Assembly (NCBI GenBank): GCA_035533075.1
Contig: DATLUO010000012.1
Coordinates: forward strand, 1 to 57,518
Length of the DNA: 57,518 nucleotides
Origin: Pirellulales bacterium
Lineage (GTDB): Bacteria > Planctomycetota > Planctomycetia > Pirellulales > JAICIG01
Direction of reading: 5' to 3'
In this document: piece by piece, positions 21,737-29,317 of the stretch
Layout of the letters: each line of letters begins with the position of its first letter
Position numbering within the stretch: the first letter of the stretch is position 1
Position numbers and translations under genes: made by a program
The notes under the pieces: model-generated
What the model saw: the letters and a program-made list of their open reading frames with translations, nothing else
Databases searched by the model: none
What the model was told of the DNA's origin: nothing

Positions 21737-24700
21737 ACATTATTCCGGTCCCTTCCAGCCGCATCAGCGACACTTACGTCCAGCAGCAACTGCTGGAGCA
21801 GATGCAGCAGCAGCAGCAGAATCTGTCGAAGCTGCAACAGGAAATCAGCTCCGGCAGCCAGCTCACTCTGCCCAGCGACAATCCCTCGGCCGCATTGCAG
21901 GCCGTGGGGCTGCAAAGCTTGCTGGCCCAGAACCAGCAATACTCGACCAACCTCAGCACCAATTCGTCGTCGTTAAGCGCTTCGGATTCGGCGCTGAGCC
22001 AGGTCAACACGTTGCTCGACAACGTACAGGGCATTGCGCTGGGCGCCGTCGGAACCACCGCCACCGCCGGCACCCGCCAATCGGACGTGTCGCAGGTGCA
22101 GGATACGATGAACCAGATTCTCAGCCTGGCGAACACGATCTTCAACGGCCGCTACTTGTTCGCCGGCTCGGAGACCAGCGCGCAACCCTACGTGCTCACC
22201 TCAGCCGGGGTGGAGTACAAGGGCAACGACTCCCGGCTCTTGAGCTATGCCGACACCGGAAATCTTTTCACCACCAACGTCACCGGCGACAGCGCCTTCG
22301 GTGGGTTCTCCAGCGACATCGGCTCCGCCAACCTCACTCCCGTTTTGACCGCCGGCACGCCGTTGGCCGACTTGAACGGCGGCACGGGCGTCACGCCCGG
22401 CAGCATCGCGATCAGCGACGGCAGCCAGACCAGCGTCGTCGATCTCAGCTCGGCGGCGACCGTCGGCGACGTAGTGAAGATGATCGAGGCCCACCCGCCC
22501 GCCGGACGCTCCGTGACGGTCGACATCACCAACACCGGTTTGTCGGTTTCACTCGACGCGGCGGGGGGCGGTCCCTTGAGCATCGCCGACGTAGGCGGAG
22601 GCAAGACGGCCGCGGATCTCGGTATCGCCGGCACGTTGCTGAACAGTCCGGGTCCTCTCGTGGGAACCAACTTGAATCCCGTGCTGACGTTGCAGACGCC
22701 GCTCGGCAACATCCTGGGCACCAAAGCCTCGACGACCATCGCCTCGGCCGGGCCCAATAATGACATCACCGTCCAGGCCGATACCAACGGCCCGCAATCC
22801 AACGGCGCAAACGTGGTTTACGTGAACGATGCCTGGTATCGGGCCGCGCCGGGCATCACCGCCGGAAATGAGTTCGCCACCTACAGTCCGACGGCCACTT
22901 CCGCCGTGGCCTCGCTCAAGCTCAGCGGCCCCAATGCCGATCTGCTGCTCACGGCCACCACACCGGGCACGGCATACAACAACGTCGCGGTCAACATCGT
23001 CAACGGCGGAGCGATGGGCGACAATGCCTCGGCAAGCTACGATGCCTCGAATAAGACTTTGACCTTGACCGTCGACGGCTCCGGCCAGACTTCGATCGAC
23101 TCGGCCATCGCCGCCGTCAACTCCACCGGCGTCTTCACGGCCACGCGCGACGCTTCCGCCGAGCCGAACACGTCGGGCGGCTTCGTGTTGCCCGCCGACA
23201 TCCACAACAACGTCGGCAACACCTATTTGACCGGGGCCGACGCGAACACGTTGGCGGTACACATTCAAAGCGGCGCAAGCACTGCCAACGACGTCGTCAA
23301 CGCCATCAACAAGACCGCCGCTTTCAACGCTTCGCTCAGTATCAGCGAGCTGGGCAACGACGGCACCGGCGTCGTCAGCGACGCGCTGGCCGACCCGTCG
23401 GCCAGCGGAACGCTGTCAGGCGGCAGCGGCGTGGCCTTCGACCAGAATTCGGGCATTCAAATCGTCAACGGCGGCCAGACCTACACCCTCAGCTTCGCCG
23501 GTAACAAGACCATCGAAGACCTGCTCAACTCCATCAACACGTCCGGGGCCTCGGTATTGGCGACCATCAACCCGGCGGGCACCGGAATCAACGTTCAGTC
23601 GCGGCTCAGCGGCAGCGACTTTTCGATCGGTGAAAATGGCGGCCAAACCGCGACCGAACTAGGCATTCGCACGCTTACGAGCACCACGCCGTTGGCCGAT
23701 CTCAACTACGGGCAGGGCGTAGGCCATACCACCGGCGGCGATTTCACGGTCCAGCGCAAAGACGGCGTGACGTTCACGGTCGACATCTCCTCGGCCAAGA
23801 CCCTTGGCGACGTCGTCAACCTGATCAACAACAACGCCACGAATACCGCCAGCGGCGTGCCGGTGGTGGCCCAGCTTAACTCCTACGGCAACGGCATCGA
23901 GCTGGTCGACAACGACCCGTCGACCACGGCCGCGCTCTCGGTCAGCGCCGTTAGCCCCAGCACGGCGGCCAAGGATTTGGGTCTGGTGCCGGCCAACTCG
24001 GGAACGAGCAACCCACCCACCGCCGGCGCGCTGGCCGCCGCCACGGTCGTCGGCACAGGCGGCAATAACGACCTGGTCTTTCAAGCGACGGGTTCCAGCA
24101 CCGCGCTGAACGGAGTGACGGTGCAGTTTGTCAATACGGGCGCCGCGCCGGGCAGCGAAACCGTGAACTACGACAGCACCGCCCACACTTTGACGTTTGA
24201 CGTCGGTCCGGCAACCACGGCCAATGCGATCATCAGCACCCTAGCTAACGATCCCGTGGCCGGCAAGTTGTTTTCCGCCTCACTTGCGCCCACCGATGGC
24301 GGCGCCGCCAACGACGGCACCGGCATCATCGATCCGACGGCGACGGGAACCCTGGCCGGCGGCACGCCCGACACGCTCAGCGGCGCCGACACCAACCCCC
24401 AGGAAGTTCCCGGCATTTTCACCGCGCTGGAGCGACTGCAAACGGCCCTGCGGAACAACGACGTGACGGGCATCCAACGGGCCACGACCCTGTTGACCAA
24501 TGCGCAGCAAAACCTGTCGGACACGCGCGCGGCATTAGGCGCCAACGAGCAGGCTGTCTCCTCGTTGCAGAGCCAGGTGCAAACCGAGCAAACGCAGTTG
24601 CAAGGCGCCTTGTCGAACAACGTCGACGTGAACATGGCCCAGGCCATTTCCGACCTGGTGTCGCAACAAACGGCGTTTCAGGCATCATTGCAGGTGACGG

Positions 24701-24738
24701 GGTTGATCAGCAAGTTGACGTTGATCAATTACCTGTAA
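21733..24738 (+). CDS. flgL: Flagellar hook-associated protein FlgL (HAP3), very large
   Basis: 1001 residues, roughly three times the usual FlgL. Terminal D0/D1 helices are normal: RISDTYVQQQLLEQMQQQQQ, SGSQLTLPSDNPSAALQAVG and, at the end, VDVNMAQAISDLVSQQTAFQ, SLQVTGLISKLTLINYL. The insert holds flagellin_IN-like modules of about 100 residues at about 202-302 (TPLADLNGGTGVTPGSIAIS) and about 649-752 (TPLADLNYGQGVGHTTGGDF). Other Ala/Thr/Asn-rich beta segments lie between them (VGTGGNNDLVFQATGSST type). The same module recurs in FliD. Confidence 0.9.
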   Translation: MNIIPVPSSRISDTYVQQQLLEQMQQQQQNLSKLQQEISSGSQLTLPSDNPSAALQAVGLQSLLAQNQQYSTNLSTNSSSLSASDSALSQVNTLLDNVQGIALGAVGTTATAGTRQSDVSQVQDTMNQILSLANTIFNGRYLFAGSETSAQPYVLTSAGVEYKGNDSRLLSYADTGNLFTTNVTGDSAFGGFSSDIGSANLTPVLTAGTPLADLNGGTGVTPGSIAISDGSQTSVVDLSSAATVGDVVKMIEAHPPAGRSVTVDITNTGLSVSLDAAGGGPLSIADVGGGKTAADLGIAGTLLNSPGPLVGTNLNPVLTLQTPLGNILGTKASTTIASAGPNNDITVQADTNGPQSNGANVVYVNDAWYRAAPGITAGNEFATYSPTATSAVASLKLSGPNADLLLTATTPGTAYNNVAVNIVNGGAMGDNASASYDASNKTLTLTVDGSGQTSIDSAIAAVNSTGVFTATRDASAEPNTSGGFVLPADIHNNVGNTYLTGADANTLAVHIQSGASTANDVVNAINKTAAFNASLSISELGNDGTGVVSDALADPSASGTLSGGSGVAFDQNSGIQIVNGGQTYTLSFAGNKTIEDLLNSINTSGASVLATINPAGTGINVQSRLSGSDFSIGENGGQTATELGIRTLTSTTPLADLNYGQGVGHTTGGDFTVQRKDGVTFTVDISSAKTLGDVVNLINNNATNTASGVPVVAQLNSYGNGIELVDNDPSTTAALSVSAVSPSTAAKDLGLVPANSGTSNPPTAGALAAATVVGTGGNNDLVFQATGSSTALNGVTVQFVNTGAAPGSETVNYDSTAHTLTFDVGPATTANAIISTLANDPVAGKLFSASLAPTDGGAANDGTGIIDPTATGTLAGGTPDTLSGADTNPQEVPGIFTALERLQTALRNNDVTGIQRATTLLTNAQQNLSDTRAALGANEQAVSSLQSQVQTEQTQLQGALSNNVDVNMAQAISDLVSQQTAFQASLQVTGLISKLTLINYL

Positions 24739-24739
24739 G

Positions 24740-24872
24740 AGGGATGAGGGATGAGGGATGAACAGGCGAGTGCAACGGCCGCACGAGCAGCTTGAGGTGT
24801 GTCGGTTGGCGCACGCCTTGGCGTTACGCGTGCATGCACTGACGCTCAAGCTGCCGAATCTCATCCCTCATC
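24740..24872. repeat. Heptamer array and inverse partner between flgL and fliW
   Basis: 24740-24761 repeats GGATGAG just after the flgL stop; 24859-24872 carries the inverse complement CTCATCCCTCATC. The intervening DNA also pairs locally (GAGCAGCTTGAG with CTCAAGCTGC). No promoter is recognised in the 250-bp gap. Confidence 0.88.
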
Positions 24873-24989
24873 GATCGCAATCCGCGACTTTTTCTTGTTT
24901 CCTGCCGCATCCCGAACCGATCTAAGGAATGTGCGCTCCGGCGAGCGGCATACTTGGAACCGATGCCCCAGGGACGTAAGGGCGTAGCT

Positions 24990-25430
24990 ATGCAAATCCG
25001 CACCACGCGTTTCGGCTCGTTGGAGCTTGAACCCGGCGATACGATCCAGTTTCCCGGCGGCTTGTTGGGTCTGGAGGACTGCCGTCAGTGGGTGTTGCTG
25101 GCCGACGCCCAAAACGGCGCCTTGGGCTGGCTGCAATCGACCACCCGCCCCGACGTGGCGCTGGCCGTGGTCAGCCCGCGGCGCTTCGTTCCGCATTATC
25201 AGTTCCGCGTGTACCGCAGCGAGCTGGCCCCATTGGAGCTGGCCGGCGTCAAAGACGCCCAGGTGCTGACGATCGTCGGCAAGAACGAGCGCTCGATTAC
25301 CCTGAATTTGAAGGCCCCGATTGTCATCAACCTGGAGCGGCGCTTGGGCCGCCAGGTGGTGGCCAACGGCGACCTTCCCCTGCAACACGAGCTCAACAGC
25401 GTCCCCGCCACCCTGAAGAAAAGCGCATAG
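24990..25430 (+). CDS. fliW: Flagellar assembly factor FliW
   Basis: 146 residues. Signature segments: [60 protein letters not shown] and [20 protein letters not shown]. In the known circuit FliW binds flagellin or CsrA, so that CsrA represses flagellin translation only when unsecreted flagellin has sequestered FliW. The neighbouring csrA and fliC preserve the whole circuit. The ATG at 24990 is chosen because it gives the family start [12 protein letters not shown] 24963 is an alternative. Confidence 0.94.
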   Translation: MQIRTTRFGSLELEPGDTIQFPGGLLGLEDCRQWVLLADAQNGALGWLQSTTRPDVALAVVSPRRFVPHYQFRVYRSELAPLELAGVKDAQVLTIVGKNERSITLNLKAPIVINLERRLGRQVVANGDLPLQHELNSVPATLKKSA

Positions 25431-25456
25431 CCGCGCCAGCAGCAAAGGAGCCACCG

Positions 25457-25687
25457 ATGCTCGTCTTGTCGAGACAGCGCGACGAAAGCATCATGATTGG
25501 CGACAACATCGTCGTCACCATCGTCGACATCCGCGGCGACAAAGTGCGGCTGGGCATCAACGCGCCGGCGGAAATCCCCGTCCACCGCCAGGAAGTCTAC
25601 GAAGCCATCCAGCGCGAGAACCTCCGCGCCAGCCGCATCGAGCCCAAAGACACGCGGCACCTCGGCAAGGCCAAGGGATCCGAGTAG
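25457..25687 (+). CDS. csrA: Carbon storage regulator CsrA
   Basis: 76 residues, RNA-binding translational regulator. [20 protein letters not shown] and [20 protein letters not shown] are textbook CsrA, with the RNA-contact residues of beta-1 (LVLSR) and the [10 protein letters not shown] helix. AAAGGAG 9 nt before the ATG fixes the start. It lies 26 bp after fliW and about 330 bp before fliC, whose leader is the likely target. Confidence 0.96.
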   Translation: MLVLSRQRDESIMIGDNIVVTIVDIRGDKVRLGINAPAEIPVHRQEVYEAIQRENLRASRIEPKDTRHLGKAKGSE

Positions 25688-25760
25688 AACCCTGTATCCG
25701 GCCTGTAGCGATTGTTCCGCCTCGCTGCACGCGCGCACTTGGCCCGCCGCACATTTTCTC

Positions 25761-25788
25761 CAAAGTACGCAAGCCGGTCTGCCGATAG
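25761..25788 (+). promoter_or_regulatory. Sigma-28 (FliA) promoter for flagellin
   Basis: The -10 element GCCGATAG at 25781-25788 matches GCCGATAA in seven of eight bases. A -35-like CAAAGTAC begins at 25761, with a spacer one base longer than consensus. Transcription from here would give a leader of about 220 nt before fliC, containing several GGA motifs. The rest of the 330-bp gap 25688-26017 has no gene. Confidence 0.65.
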
Positions 25789-26017
25789 TGGCCTTAGAGA
25801 CCGACATAGGGGCATGGCATTCGGCGTTCGCTTGCCAGAGACCTGAACGTCTCGACGGGTGGCGCCGAACAAGGCGGCCATGAACACAAACGACGCGGAA
25901 GGGATTGCGGGACCTAGCCAATCCGCCGCGCAGGCAAGCTGGTTCGGAAAGAGCGACTCTCCAACCACCGGCCAGGCTTGGAACTAGTCCCTCCTACACC
26001 AATATGGGAAATCCACG

Positions 26018-29000
26018 ATGACCCGCATCAACACCAACCTCACCTCCCTTCAGGCGCAGACCAATCTCTACAACAACCAGCTTTCGCTGCAGACCTCGCT
26101 GCAACGGCTCTCGACCGGCCTGCGGATCAACTCCGGCAAAGACGATCCCAGCGGCCTGATCGCCGCCTCGGTGCTCGGCAGCGAAGTCGTCTCTACCGGA
26201 CAGGCGATCACCAACAGCCAACGGGCCAACAACATTGTGGCCACGGCCGACGCCGCGCTGGCCCAAGTCGGCACGCTCTTGAACGACATCGCCGGCCTGG
26301 TGGAGGCGTCGGCCAATAAAGGCGCTGTTTCTTCATCGGAAATCGCCGCCAACCAGGTCCAGGTGGACAGCGCCATCGAGAGCATCGACCGCATCGGTCA
26401 AACCACCGTGTTCGGCGGCGACCAACTGCTCAACGGCAGCAAAGCGTTCAACGTGACGGGCAACCTCGGCTCCGCCTTCCAGAGCACCTCCGACATCACC
26501 GTCAATTCGTTCGATCCATCGCTGCACTCCGGCGTGCCCAATAGCGACGTGTCGCTGGCCATTACCCAGTCCGCCACCAAGAAAACGGTGAACGTCGTCG
26601 GCGATTCGCAGGGGGCCAACAGCGACGGTCTTTCCAATCTGTCGCTCGGTTCGGGCACCACCCGCGCCACCGACACCTTGGTGACCAATAACTTCAGTAT
26701 CGGCAGCAATAACAGTCTGAACGACCTGAACACGACCTCCACGCGGGCCACGCGCACGATTACGGCTGCCACGCTGTCTGCCGTGGTCGCCGACAGCACG
26801 TCAAATGTCGATGTAACGATTACGGGAAATCTCGGCAGCCAAACCATTACCGCGCAATCGCTGAGCGGCGCAAGCGGTCTCGACACTGCCACCAACCTGC
26901 AGAGCCTGATTAACGCCCACTCCAGTCAGACGGGCGTCGAGGCTTCGCTGAGCGGCGGCAACGTCGTACTCACCTCGAGTTATGTCGGCGCCAGTGCCGC
27001 GGCGAACGTGAGCTTCTCCAATTACACGGGTGCGCACTCCAGCTCGGTCATCAGCACCGCCGATTTCGGCACCTATGTCGCCTCCGGCACACTGACCTTT
27101 AAGGTCACCGGATCGACAGGCACGTCGGGCAACATCGTTGCCAACGGCAGCTCGATCGCAGGTGCGGGAGGTGCCACCTATCTTGAGGGTTTGATCAATG
27201 CCCAGACCACTTCCACCGGCGTCACGGCCACGATCAATGGCAGCGGCAATATCCTGCTTACGAACAATACCGTGGGAACGCAGTCGCCTGCCTTCATCGG
27301 CAGTATTTCGGACAGCGGTACGGGCAACGCTGCCACGTTCACGGCCGATGCCAATCAAAGCCAGTTCACCGGTGCTGTTGCCGATGCGACCGCCGCCGCC
27401 GCCAACGGTGCCGTAGGTTCTTTGACCGCGGGCGTTACGGGCACCGGCCATACCGTCTTCACGATCACCGGCAACAAAGGCTCGGCCACCGTCGATACCG
27501 CCACCATCGGCGGCAACGACACGATCATCAACAACAGCGCCGCCAACAGCGGTGCCACCGCGCTGGCCGGCCTGATCAACACACGCACCGGCACGACTGG
27601 AATTACCGCCTCGGTCAACTCATCAGGCAACGTCGTCCTCACCTCCGACGGCGCCGGCGGCGGCTCCGTCGCCACCGTCACTGCCTCGGGTAGCGGCAGC
27701 GATTCGACCATTGTCAGCTCGGGCCACGCTCTCAGCAACCAGGTCGGCACCGACGGCACGACGAACCAGGTCACGCTGCAGTTGATCGGCGACTCGGGCC
27801 GCGCGGTGATCACGGTCGACAACAACGCCGTGCTCAACGATTCGTCTGCCCTGGCCAACGCCATCAACGCCGTTACGTCGCAGACCGGCATCACCGCTTC
27901 CGGATCCGGCGCGGGAGGCAACGTCACGCTCACCAGCCTCGACTACGGTTCCAACGCGCAGCTCTCGATTTCGGCCATCTCCGCCACGAACGCGAATGAC
28001 ATTACGCTGTTCAACGCGGCCAACACCCAGCAAACGACGAACGGCCTCGACGTTGCGGGCACCGTGACCACCAGCAAGGGCGGCGGCGCTTTCACCGGCC
28101 AAGGCGCCAACATCACCTATACCGACAACTCGATCAACCTCTCCGCGACGAGTTCGCCGAACCTGGCCCCACCCACCGCGGCCACCACGACGATTGTTGG
28201 TTCGGGCGGCGCGGGTGCCGGAATCAGCCACCTCACCGCCGGCGCGACCGACAGCAACACGATTTCCTTCACAGTAACCGGTTCTCTCGGCTCCGCCAGC
28301 ATCAGCGGCATCAACGTGGCCCAGCTCCAAGGCGACAGCCGTGTGCTGGTCGACGCCATCAATAAGGTGTCGCTGCAGACCGGTGTCACCGCCAGCACGC
28401 AGGCCGTGGGCGGCTCGTATGCCTTGAGCAACATCGCGCTCACCAGCAGCACGGTGGGCCCGGGGGGCAGTGTTTCCATCCAGGCCAGTGCCGCTAGCGT
28501 TGCCGGAGACGTGACGACCTTCAACAACGCCGGCACATTCACAGCGACGGCCTCCGGCACCGCGGCGCCGAACACCGCCGTCGCCAATTTCGACGTGACC
28601 GGCGGCGCCCTGTTCCAGATCGGCCCCACCGTCAACTACACCAATCAAGTGAATGTGAACATCACCACGCTCGATAGCCACTTACTCGGCCAAAATGTCG
28701 GCACGACCGGCTCGCTTGGCCTGCACGACCTTCACACCGGCGGAAGCCAGGTGCTGAGCAGCACCGATTTGACCAATGCGGCCACCATCGTGTCGCAAGC
28801 GATCAGCCAGATCGCCACGCTCCGCGGCCAGCTTGGCGCCTTGCAAGCCAACGTGCTGCAAAGCAACATCACCAGTCAACAAACCGCCCTGCAGCAGGTC
28901 ACCTCGGCCCAAAGCAGCATTCAGGACGCCGACTTCGCCGCCGAAACGGCCAACCTGACGCGGGCCCAGGTGCTCGTGCAGGCCGGCACCAGCGTGCTGG

Positions 29001-29053
29001 CCATCGCCAACCAGCAGCCGCAAAGCGTGCTCGCCCTGCTGCCCAAAGGCTAG
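26018..29053 (+). CDS. fliC: Flagellin, giant (1011 residues)
   Basis: The filament subunit. D0/D1 termini are conserved: RINTNLTSLQAQTNLYNNQL, LQRLSTGLRINSGKDDPSGL, and the C-terminal SAQSSIQDADFAAETANLTR, VQAGTSVLAIANQQPQSVLA. Ordinary flagellins have 270-500 residues. Here residues about 180-880 form a surface insert with five diverged repeats of about 95 residues starting near 266, 357, 477, 584 and 749. Each repeat has an ITG-N-GS strand, a helix of LINxxTxxTGVTAS type and a GNVxLTS strand. The Ser/Thr content would allow glycosylation (inference). Confidence 0.93.
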   Translation: MTRINTNLTSLQAQTNLYNNQLSLQTSLQRLSTGLRINSGKDDPSGLIAASVLGSEVVSTGQAITNSQRANNIVATADAALAQVGTLLNDIAGLVEASANKGAVSSSEIAANQVQVDSAIESIDRIGQTTVFGGDQLLNGSKAFNVTGNLGSAFQSTSDITVNSFDPSLHSGVPNSDVSLAITQSATKKTVNVVGDSQGANSDGLSNLSLGSGTTRATDTLVTNNFSIGSNNSLNDLNTTSTRATRTITAATLSAVVADSTSNVDVTITGNLGSQTITAQSLSGASGLDTATNLQSLINAHSSQTGVEASLSGGNVVLTSSYVGASAAANVSFSNYTGAHSSSVISTADFGTYVASGTLTFKVTGSTGTSGNIVANGSSIAGAGGATYLEGLINAQTTSTGVTATINGSGNILLTNNTVGTQSPAFIGSISDSGTGNAATFTADANQSQFTGAVADATAAAANGAVGSLTAGVTGTGHTVFTITGNKGSATVDTATIGGNDTIINNSAANSGATALAGLINTRTGTTGITASVNSSGNVVLTSDGAGGGSVATVTASGSGSDSTIVSSGHALSNQVGTDGTTNQVTLQLIGDSGRAVITVDNNAVLNDSSALANAINAVTSQTGITASGSGAGGNVTLTSLDYGSNAQLSISAISATNANDITLFNAANTQQTTNGLDVAGTVTTSKGGGAFTGQGANITYTDNSINLSATSSPNLAPPTAATTTIVGSGGAGAGISHLTAGATDSNTISFTVTGSLGSASISGINVAQLQGDSRVLVDAINKVSLQTGVTASTQAVGGSYALSNIALTSSTVGPGGSVSIQASAASVAGDVTTFNNAGTFTATASGTAAPNTAVANFDVTGGALFQIGPTVNYTNQVNVNITTLDSHLLGQNVGTTGSLGLHDLHTGGSQVLSSTDLTNAATIVSQAISQIATLRGQLGALQANVLQSNITSQQTALQQVTSAQSSIQDADFAAETANLTRAQVLVQAGTSVLAIANQQPQSVLALLPKG

Positions 29054-29075
29054 ACCGTGAATTCGCTAATTTGCC

Positions 29076-29107
29076 CGGTCGGCCAGACGAATTCGTCTGG
29101 CCGGCCG
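29076..29107. repeat. Perfect palindrome after fliC
   Basis: GGCCAGACGAATTCGTCTGG and its extension form a near-perfect 15-bp-stem hairpin 23 bp after the flagellin stop. No T-run follows, so it may stabilise the 3' end of the mRNA rather than terminate transcription. Confidence 0.7.
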
Positions 29108-29127
29108 CGTTTATACGACACGCGGGG

Positions 29128-29252
29128 AAGAACAAGACATTTTTCGGTGGTTGGGGCACGTAGGGTGGGACCAGCGAGCTTGCGAGCGCCGGCCCACCGT
29201 TGGCGACGTCGATTACGGTGGGCCGGCGCTCGCAAGCTCGCTGGTCCCACCT
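29128..29252. repeat. Diverged MITE-like left arm and inverted GGTGGGACC-family pair
   Basis: 29128-29160 has CAAGACATTTTTCGGTGGTT, a decayed left arm of the MITE-like family. 29161-29198 and 29217-29252 are near-perfect inverted copies of the repeat containing GGGACCAGCGAGCTTGCGAG, with an 18-nt spacer. Confidence 0.85.
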
Positions 29253-29317
29253 TACGACTAGGCGTCTGACGCCTAGGACCTTTGGAAGATCCCACAGAGA
29301 GCAGGAGGACGATCACG

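Noticed and set aside
25807..25828. Sigma-54 site before fliC (TGGCATTCGGCG...)
   Set aside because: The GC dinucleotide is two bases too far from the GG element; the sigma-28 candidate is better.
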